DNA from: Ypsolopha sequella
Lineage: Eukaryota > Arthropoda > Insecta > Lepidoptera > Ypsolophidae
Assembly (NCBI GenBank): GCA_934047225.1
Contig: OW204001.1
Coordinates: 15,298,201-15,362,200 of the forward strand
Direction: 5' to 3'
Length of the DNA: 64,000 bases
Program-made: the position numbers and the translations under genes
Shown: positions 48,038 through 58,540 of the stretch, piece after piece
Layout of the letters: every line of letters starts with the position of its first letter
Position numbering within the stretch: the stretch's first letter is position 1
Notes under the pieces: model-generated
What the model saw: only the letters and a program-made list of their open reading frames with translations
What the model was told of the DNA's origin: nothing
Databases searched by the model: none

Positions 48038-48566
48038 ATATATGAAATAGCAACGCTACTTGAAAAGGAACCGAAAGATAAGACTGAATTAATGTTTTAA
48101 ATCATCCACATTGGCTTGAAGTTCTTATTTGGACCTTATATATGAGGACAGTATGAGGATAATAATAAATGAAGCCTTTATTATTAATTTGAGGACACAA
48201 TATGCTGTAATTTTCAAAATTCATCAAAATCGATCGAGTAGTTTGTGAGATATGATATGAAACAAAATAGTTTTGGAAAAAAAAGGAGTTTGTTTGGAGT
48301 TATGTATTTTACTTTATATAGACAAAATTAGATTAAACCAGGACTAATATTTTCAACAAATAATTCAATTAATGAATAAATTAAATGTACTATCTAAAAT
48401 TATTTTCAATTTTACTTTTACATCTTCTAGAATTTTACTTCTAATTTTTTTCTCAATCCGTTATTTATAATACAGCAACAATTTTTTCAGGGTTCCAAAC
48501 ACAACAAAAGGAAGAGGAGCAAATTGATATTGTAGAGATTATCGGTCCATTTCGCAAATATCAGTC
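48038..48566 (+). pseudogene. Decayed third SLC22-like transporter copy (exon 1 and start of exon 2)
   Basis: Exon 1 remnant, about 48041-48077: AAATAGCAACGCTACTTGAA aligned to AAATGGCAACGCAACTTGAA of gene 2. The start codon has become ATA and the donor GTAAG has become ATAAG. Exon 2 begins at 48491 after tttttcag and matches gene 2 for about 75 nt (EEEQIDIVEIIGPFRKYQ), then departs into unrelated repeat sequence and a stop. Exons 3 and 4 are absent. It cannot be translated as a transporter. Confidence 0.8.
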
Positions 48567-48659
48567 TACTCAGTGAGTTTTAGTCCCACATGCCAAGGTA
48601 AGATTCCGTTTGTTATGCTCCTTTGGGTCAACATCCTACAACAAATATCGATATTTTAG

Positions 48660-48765
48660 GTCGGTACCTCATTCCTTCTATGATCTAGCGACTCGTGAAA
48701 TACGAACTGACAGATTGACATTAATAGGGTCCCGTTTAGCCCTTTGGGTACGGAACCCTATGTAT
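48660..48765 (+). repeat. Dispersed-repeat fragment truncating the pseudogene
   Basis: AATAGGGTCCCGTTTAGCCC and TTTGGGTACGGAACCCT match the 3' end of the repeat at 1998-2273. Confidence 0.6.
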
Positions 48766-48789
48766 AATATAATTAACGGTCCTGATTTT

Positions 48790-49007
48790 TCACTCTGTGG
48801 TAAGGAACCTAAAAATAATATCACAACGACATTTCTGAGATAATTTTATCTCCAAGATTGAAAATCAAAGAAAAATGTGCTGCAACGTTAGTCACTATCT
48901 TAAATATTAGTTAATGCACAACCATATGCACGAGTGTGTAAACGGTGACAAGCAGTTATGTAAAGATGTGTTTTTGTTGAAGTAATTGATCAGAAAGAAC
49001 ATTTAAA
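48790..49007 (+). promoter_or_regulatory. Upstream region of transporter gene 2
   Basis: TGTGGTAAGGAACCTAAAAA, CATTTCTGAGATAATTTTAT and TGTTGAAGTAATTGATCAGA match the flank of gene 1 up to the start codon. Confidence 0.5.
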
Positions 49008-49038
49008 ATGGCAACGCAACTTGAAAAAGAACCGAAAG
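49008..49038 (+). CDS. Transporter gene 2, exon 1
   Basis: 31-nt exon MATQLEKEPK plus one base; donor g|gtaaga. Confidence 0.8.
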
Positions 49039-52000
49039 GTAAGACCGAACTAAAGTTTAAAGTTTTTATTTGGACCTTACAATTAAGTATACAAGAGCCC
49101 GTAAACGCAAAAAGATTAATCCAAATCGATTAAGTAGTTTGGTAGATATAGGTATGGCCTCAGAAAAAAGAGTTTATTTGGAGTTATGTTGACAAAATTA
49201 CATATTCACACGAGATGACGATTGACATAAACTCAGGTACAAAATAAAAAAATATATATGATTTCTTACATTTAGTACATTTTTTTTTCGATTCAGTACG
49301 TTCGTTAGAGCAACATGTAAATTCATAATCCAAAAGATTTAATTTCGTGTTAGCTAAGATAATAAAAATCCACTGAGATGTCTTTATTTGCTTATTAATA
49401 AACTCGTTTTAATATACCTATTTTTTATTCATTAGATTTAGAGATATTTTGAAAAAAAAAAACAAAGTATGGTCACGCGATTATGTCTCTTTTTAATACA
49501 AACAAAAATTGTTACTGGCAAAGGTACGAGAGCCATTTATATTATGCCCACAAGGCTTTTATTTAAAAATCCGATTTAAAAAAGTAATGTATGTATCTAA
49601 AATTCCAAATTTCGGGAAAAGGTGAAATACAAATCCTTCAGCTTTACTTTCGTTTTAGCTATTAAAATTAGCGATTCAATAATTTGCAATCCAGTGGATT
49701 ATATGAGGCGTTGAATAAAGTTTTTTTTTTTTTCAGGGCTTAAGACACAACAGAAAGGAGAGGAGCAAATTGATATTGTAGAGACTATTATCGGTCCATT
49801 TGGAAAATATCAGTTTTTCATAAGTTTCCTCATATTAATACAAAAAGTACCCTTGGCATGTTTGCAGCAGTCTGTAGTATTTATGGCTCCAAAAGTTTCA
49901 TACATTTGCGCAGAAACTGGAAATCAGACCTGTCCTTGCGAAAACCCAATATATGACAGAAATGTTTTCTCAAACACAGTTATAATGGAGTGGGACTTGA
50001 TCTGTGACAGAAAATGGCTTAATAGTTTGCTGCAGACATTGTTTTATGCTGGCACACTGGTCGGTAGTGTATTGGCAGGAATGGCATCTGACAGGTATGT
50101 ACTCATTTAGCAAAATAAAGTCCACCACACTTTGTGTTCACTTGAAATCATCCACGACACGATATTCGTGTTGTGGCACTTGTAAAATTAGCCACAATGG
50201 GTTGTGACTGATTCAAAAAGGCCACAAAGCCTTTATTTTATTAACCGCTACACGTTATGGTGTAACGGGAGCTAATGAATCCTTGATAAAGAATGATACG
50301 ACAGACAGTAGTTTGTTACTTTAAAATATACGTACTCAAACAGCCAGTTACACAGAAAGGGTTTTAAGTTTAATGAACCTTTAAAGTTGATGCCATCCCT
50401 TACATTGTTCTTGACAAAGAAACTGACAGCATTAATTTTAAAGTTTCATTAAACTTAGAAACCCTTTCTGCAACTGGCAGTTAGCATCTAAATATTTTAT
50501 CTATTCTCATACCGCAATAAGGTAATTGCAACATCAAAATCGGTTTTATAAGTATCTTCATTGTTTGACCGTAATTCTACACTGTGATCAGCCAAATTTA
50601 TTATAACACCGCTAGAGAATCAATCACAAGCGATAATGGTCTGTCTTAATTTTTTAAGCCATGCCCTCTTTACTATTCTCGTTTCTGATTGGTCTAAGAC
50701 TAATATGGTCTAAAAATACAAATTCCATGGGCTCAGTTGTTCTTTTCCTCATTTTCCGTGAAAATGTTTTTGATGGTCGTAGATAAAGTATTGTGGGCAA
50801 CTGGAAATATATTACGTAATTAGACATTGGGACACTCGTGCAGGTCTATTATGAAACTAATTACGTTAATTTCGCAAACAAGCACTTGTGTCCCAATGTC
50901 TCACACCATGTCACAGTTGCACAAAATACTATTATTAAAATTTTTTAATGCTGATATCCTTTGGTTCTACAAGTTTCCACGTACATTTTATTTTGTATTT
51001 TGTTTAAGATACCACAAATTCTGTATGTTTACTTATAAACAGGCGATGATTATGAAATAAAACTTATTTTTCCATTAAGATTGATTTTTATTTGTAATCA
51101 TCTTATATGAGTAGGTAACAAAATAATCGGTTGTATAAGGTGTATACAGAATGCTCTGACATCCAACCTATTCCTTGAAAGGGGTTATATTGGAGATCAT
51201 TGTCAACAAATAATGCCTGATAGGGGTCGAAAATGATATTTTTTTTTCAAGTCGATATTCCAAAAATTACAAAATAAAAAAGGTTTTCTTTCCACTTAAG
51301 ACCTTTTACTTCTGAGATTATAGGAATTCTGGGCATTTGTATTTTTTATAAATGATCACTCATTTGTCATTGATCAGAAAAATAACAAATAAGTGCCGAG
51401 AGAGGAATCATTATTTTTGAATTATTTGTTTTTCGTTACCAGTCTGAAAGTTTGAAAAATATCTTAAAAACCTTCGTAACTCGGAGACCATTTATTTTCG
51501 ACCCCTGGTTGATAGGGCTTATTCTATTGGAAATGATTTCTTTAACTCCTTTCAAGGAATAGGTCGAAATTCAGAGCACCCTGTATATGAGGTATTTATG
51601 AGGTATTTATGAACTTTCTTCCATGTGCCGAATCCGTGTCATAGAAAACATTTTAGTGAAGGAACTTTGGCACCTGCTACAATAGTTCAACCTATTTGCT
51701 ACCTATTCTTTAATATTAGCCATTTTATTAAATTATAGAATTAAATGAGACTTCAGGATAATTCATGATTTATATAAAAACGGCTCACCTCAATACGTGT
51801 TATGATCGGGAAAGCCGACCAGTTTCAGCAGATTTAGACTGCCTTCATCTGGGCGAGTAAAGACGTTTACGCGACGACGTTACGCCTCACACTGCGGGCT
51901 GCGGCTCGCAGGGCTTGGGATGACATCTATGCAGATGGTATTGGTGGTCGGACCGGTAGGGCGTCCGCACAATTAGTTACTTCCGGGCTTGAGTTATTAA

Positions 52001-53650
52001 TTACCGGAGTGACACCAAACAACGATAATCACTCACAGACTTTGCTGAAAGTGACGTAGATACTATAAGTTCCGCGTGTTTATCGTTGTTTGGTGTCACT
52101 CCGGTAATTAATAACTCAAGCCCGGAAGTAACTAATTGTGCGGACGCCCTACCGGTCCGACCACCAATACCATCTGCATCGATGTCATCCCGAGCCCTGC
52201 GAGCCGCAGCCCGCAGTGTGAGGCGTAACGTCGTCGCGTAAACGTCTTTACTCGCCCAGATGAAGGCAGTCTAAATCTGCTGAAACTGGTCGGCTTTCCC
52301 GATCATAACACGTATTGAGGTGAGCCGTTTTTATATAAATCATTTTATTAAATAATTTTACAAGATTACTTCAATTCTGAATCACTAGACGTTTGATTCA
52401 TTTCAAACTTCACTGAAGACTGATATACCAGACACTTATGTTAATGATTGATTTTTCCGTGGTTTTTCAGGTTTGGGAGAAAATGCCCATACTTACTGTC
52501 TACAACAGTGCAAGTCTTAGCAGGCGTTGCATCGTATTTCGCGACAAATTACTGGGCATTCGCTTCTTGTCGCTTCATTCTAGGAGCTACTGTTGGAGGA
52601 GTTATGGCAACAAGCTTCGTAATCATCATGGAATTCATCGGAAAAGCCTACAGAAACATAATTGTTATTGCTTTCATAGTATTTTTTTGTTTAGGATACA
52701 TGTTAATGCCTGCAGTTGGATATTTTTTTACAGATTTCAATGATTTCCAACTAGCTATCTCGTTATCGTCGGTTTTATTCCCCTGCTACGTCTTCTTTCT
52801 GCCGGAGACACCGAGATGGTTGATAGCTACGAAGAAAACCGAAAGAGCCATCAAACTACTAGAGCATATAGCTAATGTGTAAGTTTGTTTTATTATAAAA
52901 TTTTATATTTAAAAAATTTGCTGTAACAAACTTGTATATTTTCTTATTATTCCTTACAGAAACAATCGCCCAACCGACGAAATAAGAACAAAAGTCAACA
53001 TCTTCACCCAAAACATCGAGAAAAGCCAACGAAACGGAACATTATTAGATTTATTCCGATCACCAAACTTAAGGAAAAATACACTGGCCATGGCATTTAA
53101 TTGGTTTGCTGCCGGCTTCTGCTTTCTCGGGGTGACGCAGTATGTGGGTCAGCTGGCTGGGAACGTTTTGTTCAATGTATGGCTTGTTGCTACGGTTCTA
53201 TTGATAGGAACCCTCTCGTCAATCCCTATGTTGAAGGTGCTTGGAAGAAAAACGATATTCATAGTAATGAATTCTGCATCAGCAGTATGTCTTTTGGTGT
53301 TATCTATAGTCCCCGATGGGTTTGCGTCGGTAGCATTTGCAATTTTAGGCGTTATGGCAATTGGAATAGTACTTATGGTCGCATACCTGTATACTTCAGA
53401 GTTATTTCCTACAATAGTTCGCAATAGCGCGATGGGATTCTCGGTTATGGTAACACGAGTGGGCTCTATAATGGCGCCCTTTGTATTAGATCTACAGGAT
53501 TTTGGGACATGGGCACCACCAATAGCCTTCGCGGTTTTACCTCTCATAGCTGTGTTTGTGACACTACTGTTGCCAGAAACGAAAGGGTGTGAACTCATGA
53601 CCACTGTAGAAGAAGGGGAACGCTTTGGCAAAAAGGTCGAAAAATATTGA
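49008..53650 (+). CDS. SLC22-like organic cation transporter (MFS), gene 2
   Basis: Four exons: 49008-49038, 49737-50094, 52471-52878 and 52960-53650 (1488 nt, 495 aa). Exon sizes 31, 358 and 408 nt are identical to gene 1, and the last exon is one codon shorter. Starts MATQLEKEPK; TM1 includes ISFLILIQKVPLACL. MFS signature GMASDRFGRK spans exons 2/3, with LPETPRWL at 240-247 and LPETKG at 470-475. The sequence is very similar to gene 1, so this is a recent tandem paralogue. Intron 2 is 2376 bp against 283 bp in gene 1, because it has collected at least four inverted-repeat elements. Intron 3 is short (81 bp) and lacks the MITE of gene 1. Predicted role: plasma-membrane transport of organic ions, substrate unknown. 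Confidence 0.85.
49737..50094 (+). CDS. Transporter gene 2, exon 2
   Basis: 358 nt after a poly-T/tttcag acceptor, ending gacag|gtatgt. TM1, extracellular loop (TCPCENPIYDRN) and TM2. Confidence 0.85.
50341..50480. mobile_element. Foldback MITE in intron 2 of gene 2
   Basis: CAGCCAGTTACACAGAAAGG ... TTTAATGAACCTTTAAA opposes TTTAAAGTTTCATTAAACTT ... CTTTCTGCAACTGGCAG. Confidence 0.7.
50508..50935. repeat. Dispersed repeat, second copy (uninterrupted)
   Basis: Matches both sides of the Harbinger-interrupted copy at 30308-31712, e.g. TTTGATGGTCGTAGATAAAG and ACATTGGGACACTCGTGCAG. It gives the pre-insertion form of that locus. Confidence 0.65.
51145..51585. mobile_element. TIR MITE with TA duplication (Tc1/mariner-like), 441 bp
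   Basis: TACAGAATGCTCTGA at the left and TCAGAGCACCCTGTA at the right, with similarity continuing inward (ACCTATTCCTTGAAAGG / CCTTTCAAGGAATAGGT). TA flanks both ends (51143-51144 and 51586-51587). Confidence 0.75.
51765..52343. mobile_element. Large near-perfect palindrome (264-bp arms, 51-bp spacer) in intron 2 of gene 2
   Basis: 51765-52028 and 52080-52343 are reverse complements with no indel and only two mismatches noticed (near 51933-51942 and their partners). The arms are GC-rich against the AT-rich intron. 13-bp direct repeats CATTTTATTAAAT lie at 51721-51733 and 52341-52353. The plus strand has a 70-codon stop-free stretch, 52029-52241, crossing the spacer into the right arm. This suggests that the arm is the terminal part of a longer, coding transposon. 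Confidence 0.85.
52471..52878 (+). CDS. Transporter gene 2, exon 3
   Basis: 408 nt after ggtttttcag; FGRKCPYLLSTTVQVLAGV, TM3-TM6, LPETPRWL; donor atgt|gtaagt. Confidence 0.85.
52960..53650 (+). CDS. Transporter gene 2, exon 4
   Basis: 691 nt after tccttacag; NNRPTDEIRT central loop, TM7-TM12, LPETKG, stop TGA at 53648-53650. Confidence 0.85.
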
Positions 53651-54119
53651 ACTAAAATACGAATGATTATTGTGTTAATTACTGACATACGTTTTTTATT
53701 AATGTTGTATCTGTTGTGGGCAGATTGTAGAATTTGGCAGATCGTAAAGTATGAAATCGAAAATTTTTCACCAAATGTCGAAAATAGACGCGATGACTAA
53801 GCGAAATGACTAAGCGAAATGACTAGCTAAGCGAAGCGAGGAGGAGCGTGTCAGTTTACTTGCAAATAAATTTAGGGAGCCAACCCTAGCGGAGCGGAGC
53901 CTAGTTTTAACAGAAATATTATATGTCTAGGCAGATCATGATATGCCCAATTCTACGATGTGCCAACGACATACCTATTGGTGCTGTGCAATATATCTGT
54001 CTATTTTTATTTTTGTTTTGTTAGACCACGTCAATATTACAAGGTGTATCAGGTATGTGTCACGGAACAGGCTGATCCTGATCAAATTTTATCTATGGCT
54101 CTTTAAATAATATTACTCA
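53651..54119. other. 3' flank of gene 2; short direct repeats
   Basis: Contains GACTAAGCGAAATGACTAAG repeats at about 53795-53830 and a GCGAAGCGAGGAGGAGCG patch. No further gene. Confidence 0.45.
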
Positions 54120-54235
54120 GATTATGTTTATCTTGGAAAATCCATCGCTATGAATACTCTAAATATTATTAGAGTGCATTACAAACTAGAAAATATCAAT
54201 CAGAAACAAATCCAAAGACAAGAATTTGAAAACAT

Positions 54236-54307
54236 TCCCCGGACCAGGATTCGAACCTGCGACCTCTTGTTATCAAGACAAGCGCGCTACCAATTGCGCC
54301 ACCGAGA
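54236..54307 (-). tRNA. tRNA-like sequence (anticodon-loop TGA), probably a pseudogene or SINE head
   Basis: 72 nt on the minus strand fold as a cloverleaf. Acceptor TCTCGGT/TCCGGGG has one mismatch and G-T pairs; D arm GCGC...GCGC; anticodon stem CTTGT/ACAAG with loop CTTGATA; T arm with GGTTCGAATCC (B box). The A-box-like TGGCGCAATTGGTAGC is present. A UGA anticodon would mean Ser, but the long variable arm of tRNA-Ser is missing, so a functional gene is doubtful. Confidence 0.45.
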
Positions 54308-54639
54308 TTCCTACCCAGACCGGTGAATTCTTCCATCATACTTGTCCACTGTTATTTTTGCATCTGCTTGATATACTAGCTTGTACTGCACATACAGAAC
54401 GCTCACGAGGGCGTTATGTGATTTCACGCCTTGTTCTTAAGAAACAGATGGCGCTGTCGTCGCTACAATATTGTTGCTTCAGACAGTTAAGAAATTCACA
54501 GTTCTCATTAACTAAGATTATGTCTATTTTGCGAAATCCATCGCTATGAATACTCTGAATATTATAAGAGTGCATTACAAATTAGAAAAGATTAATCAGA
54601 AACAAATTAAAAGAAAAAAACACAAGAATTTGAAAAAAG

Positions 54640-54686
54640 AGGTCTTGATAACAAGAGGTCGCAGGTTCGAATCCTGGTCCGGGGAA
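54640..54686 (+). pseudogene. Partial tRNA-like copy (3' half)
   Basis: Anticodon stem to discriminator of the sequence above (CAAGAGGTCGCAGGTTCGAA, TCCTGGTCCGGGGA), in opposite orientation; the 5' half is absent. Confidence 0.6.
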
Positions 54687-54765
54687 TTTTTTCAAATTAT
54701 TTTCGTTGGATTTGTTTCTGATTGATCTTTTCTAGTTTGTAATGCACTCTAATAATATTTAGAAT

Positions 54766-55619
54766 ATATTACTCACTTTAACTTCCATGTTATTTTATTA
54801 TAAATACAAAAAATACATTTATAGACAAATAAGTCAATTAATAACTTTTATATAAATTATGTAGGTTTGAGATAACGCAAGTTTATAATTTTTTTTACAA
54901 TTATTTATTCACACAAGTTGAATGTTACAGAACCCTCAGGCCACGAGACCGGTTTCCTAATACGTCCCAAGTCAAAATACTAAAATTAAATGATAAGATT
55001 AGAATCCAATACTAACTAACACTTAGTAACTGTACGCCGTGCGCCGTATTACGCCGAGTTCAGTAGCGTGCACTGGATTTATAGACAGGGTAGACATACA
55101 AATTTATAGACAGGGTAGACATACAAATTTAAAAAATACATAAGGCGAAAAATAATGCACATCGGCTATCTTCGGCTTTGTTGAGCATCTTCTCTATCAC
55201 CGGATTGTTATTGCCTTGTGCGACACAGATGACACTACAATACGATGTATATTATTTACTGCTGCGACCTGTACTGCAAGTTACTGATGTTTGTGATTTG
55301 CCACCTTAAACCTGAAACTGAGTTGTACTATTTATTTCAATTTATATAAATTCAAATTCTTTATTGTACACGAAACATAAATGTATCAGTAGTCTTACAG
55401 TATATGCAAAAAGTGAGCTTATCTCTGAAAGAGATTTCTACCAGCTGACCATTGGTGATGTAAAATCTGCTCTAGTCTAGAAATAGCAATTAACTATTTT
55501 TACATAGTATAGTTTTCATAGACGTCTTCGATGAGCTAAACTTTTAACTTTTGCTTAAAACGACCGCTTTTGGCATAAGTTAAAACTATAGCTATAAAAA
55601 GGGATATAGTAAATTTCCA
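54766..55619. other. No recognised gene
   Basis: Intergenic. A 27-bp direct repeat (ATTTATAGACAGGGTAGACA) occurs twice at about 55078-55125. Confidence 0.4.
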
Positions 55620-55935
55620 TCCATCCATCAGCCCGTATTCGTCCACTGTTGGACATAGGTCTCCCCAATATTACGCCACTCTTGGCAGTCCTCAGTAATC
55701 CTCATCCAGCCGCCACCCGCAACGTCCTTCAGATCGTTAGCCTAGCGTGCACGAAGGCTGGACGCTACGCTTCGCTGTACGTGGTCTCCATTCCAATGCC
55801 TTATGGCCCCAACGGTTATCACGTCGGCGACAAATATGGCCAGTCCACTGCCACTTCAACTTACTGATTCGGCAGGCTATGTCAGCCACCTTCGATCTCT
55901 GACGGATATCTTCGTTTCGGATTTTATCCATCAGA
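55620..55935 (-). pseudogene. LINE RT C-terminal tail, third copy
   Basis: The minus strand reads RQRSKVADIACRISKLKWQW, TGHICRRRDN and LEWRPRTAKRSV. Close to 15655-15975 but diverged, so independent of the duplication. Confidence 0.75.
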
Positions 55936-55958
55936 TAAATTTACTTTAATAATAATGT

Positions 55959-56698
55959 CTTGAGTAAAAAGCACTTGTACAGTAGTTTCACTTTATTTAT
56001 GTTTTCTCCCAACCGGTTTCAGACTTTACTCCATTTTCAAGGGAAGATGTTAATTGTACATATACATATATAATCATTGAATGTAAATAAGATACCAGTT
56101 ACATCTCTATATACTCAGCACTGTTTTAACTCGCGTATTCTTTTTTTTTTTACCGCACACAACATATTTGACATTAAGTCTTTTTTTTCTAATTTTATGA
56201 TTTATGCGCCTTCTGCAATTATTTAATAGAAATTTGTATATATTTTTTGTCTAAGGTGTACGCTGAAAAACAGCGCTGTTAGTTTTTTAATCTGGCAGCA
56301 CAGCTGAGCGTGCCACCTGTTGCCAAAGGAATAAAGAATAACATTTATTGAAAAAGGCGTTACTTTGCGGATTTAATTAATGACATTGTATTTCTTTTAA
56401 GTTTATTTGTATTAAATTTAGTTCTTAAATTTAGTTTAATTTTTATATGTGCACATTATTGTAACGCTTTTTTTGGAAATAAATCTGTTTTTTTCTTCTT
56501 TCTTTTTTTCTTTCAAAATTAAAATACATTTCATTGACTCCAGGCATTAGCTCTGAGCAACGTAAATAATGAGAAACTCAGAGTTAGTGCCTGGAGTCAA
56601 TGAAATGTTAATTAACATCTTCCCTTAGTAAAATCCGAAACTGGTTGGGAGAAAACATAAATAAAGTGAAACTACTGTACAAGTGCTTTACACTCAAG
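55959..56698. mobile_element. 740-bp foldback DNA element with ATGT duplication
   Basis: About 95-bp TIRs: CTTGAGTAAAAAGCACTTGT from 55959, and ACAAGTGCTTTACACTCAAG ending 56698, continuing through TTTCTCCCAACCGGTTTC. ATGT at 55955-55958 and 56699-56702 is the likely target duplication. A second hairpin (TTCATTGACTCCAGGCATTA ...) is inside at about 56528-56612. No coding. Confidence 0.8.
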
Positions 56699-56959
56699 AT
56701 GTGTTTCAAGTTTCAGCAAGTGCCGACAATCGCAAGTATAAATTTCGTTTAATAATAATGGTTCCCACTTCAAAAAGGTGAGCTTTAAAATTTTGCACTT
56801 TAATTTTAATACCTTCAGCTTTAAAATTTCTCTTCCTTAAAAATAGTAGTTAGTAATAGAAAAAGGAATTTCGCCCATACACATACATCCTATTCTGAGG
56901 TTTTTGATATCTGTATAAAGTCACTTTATCCTCGTTTTTTGAGGATGATCTGCAGGGTC

Positions 56960-57085
56960 TGCCCCAAGAAGCTTTTCCACCCAAAGGTTGTCTGGAAGAA
57001 ATCGCTATAAGTGATAAGGCCGCCAACCTTCTCTCATAAGTTTGTTCTTTTACCTTATTTATTTATTTTGGTGATCAATACATTT
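56960..57085 (+). repeat. LINE 3' UTR fragment
   Basis: GTTGTCTGGAAGAAATCGCT, ATAAGTGATAAGGCCGCC and following T-rich sequence form a motif I know from the 3' ends of many lepidopteran LINEs. Confidence 0.5.
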
Positions 57086-57679
57086 GTCTTGTATTTAAGT
57101 TATAAACTTCTTGGTGACCAGCAAGCCGAAGCTGCGGAGGTGAGCATGGGTACCTGTATTTTGTTACGCAAGGGCGTAGGGGCTGCATTTCCCGCAGCAC
57201 CGCAGCAGTTGCAGAAGTATGATTGGCATGTTATAAAATGACGTAAATTTTTGTTTTATTAACACTCAGACATAGTTGCATGGGCTAAGTTCCCTTTTCC
57301 TTCCCAGTAAGGCCCTTACTATTGCCAAATGGGTACTTTCTAAAGCCTACTCCTCGTTTATGGCCAAACCAAAAATAATGAAAAAATGTATTATGAATAA
57401 TCAACTCTTAGACAACATATGCAACAGTTTTCTTTTTCATACCACCAAAACTTCTACATGATTTTTTTTTTACTGAATGGTGTTTTTTGACCTCAAATTC
57501 CCTACTGCTCCTGAGTGGCTTGGCCGATTGAATTCATCTATGCTTTGATAAATAGATAAACTTTATAGCTATAAACATAACATAAGATTATTCAATCGAG
57601 TAATCAAGACCAAGTGGAAAGTATAATTTTCCCCTATTTCGCTCTATCAAGGACGCAGCGAGCGTCGTAACAGCCACTA

Positions 57680-57750
57680 TGCATTGCGCGCTGATATGAA
57701 CGTTATTTCAATGTCGTTTCCGTTGATATTTGTGGTGACAAATATCGAGC
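57680..57750 (+). repeat. Dispersed repeat shared with 5147-5205 and 42525-42585
   Basis: GCGCGCTGATATGAACGTTA and TTTCCGTTGATATTTGTGG. Confidence 0.55.
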
Positions 57751-58449
57751 TGCTAATTTGGCGATGGTAATCGCCTTAAGTAGGAAAAAAATGTTTTTGT
57801 TGTCTGATTACAGTGCGAAATATTAATGTTGTTGTGGAGAGCATTATTTTTGATGCGTTTCAAATATTTTTTAGTGCAATATATATATGCAATATATATA
57901 TGTATAGGTAAGTTTAGGGTTTTTTAAGGTGATAATATTTATTTATAGGTGTTTTTTGTGTTTTGTATTGTCAATCACATTTTGTTTTGTTATTTCCATT
58001 AATTTTAAAGTAAGTTTAAATGTTATAGGGGACTATAAAAAGACGTTGTTTCTGAAAACTTTGCTATTTCTAGTAGACGTTTACTTGAGCAGATTTTCAA
58101 TAATTAGATGTTCTAGTCGCATATTGTAACGCCTTAATGTAATTAAAGGTTTAAAGTTGTAATTAAAGTCAAGAGTTTAAATTAAGCTTCAAATTCATGA
58201 AAAAGTTGCAAATTACAAGATTCACTTGGAAAATTACGCTTTTAGTTAACGAAGGAAACATTACGATACGTACGACCTTTTACCTAGAAATAACTTTCTT
58301 CTCTTGAGAGTAAATCTACTAAGAAAGGCTAATTAAATGCTAAATTTTCAAACCTATTTATTGAACTTAAGGTTCTTGATGGATATTCATACTAAGGATT
58401 ATTAGTATTTAATTAGGCTGATATTTCGCTATGTAAATTTTATTTTTGT
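57751..58449. other. No recognised gene
   Basis: AT-rich, without a supported feature. Confidence 0.4.
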
Positions 58450-58540
58450 CACCGTTACTCTAAGCGAAAAAAATGCGCAGTGCGAGAGGGACGGATTCTG
58501 GAAAAAAGACAAAACGACAACTTTTTTCACAAAATTTTAT
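58450..58540 (-). repeat. Dispersed 'CGCACTGAGGG' repeat fragment
   Basis: GCAGTGCGAGAGGGACGGAT is the complement of the core at 7800. Confidence 0.5.

Larger units (their letters stand above)
54120..54765. repeat. Rearranged repeat cluster around a tRNA-like sequence
   Basis: A 115-bp block (54120-54235) recurs directly at about 54512-54640 (AAATCCATCGCTATGAATAC, AGAGTGCATTACAAA). It also recurs inverted at about 54688-54765 (TTGTTTCTGATTGATCTTTT). tRNA-like DNA follows two of them. This could be a SINE-like unit with tRNA head that copied and inverted. Confidence 0.55.

Noticed and set aside
53149..53688. 179-codon minus-strand frame
   Set aside because: Antisense of exon 4 of transporter gene 2, whose sense frame has clear MFS motifs.
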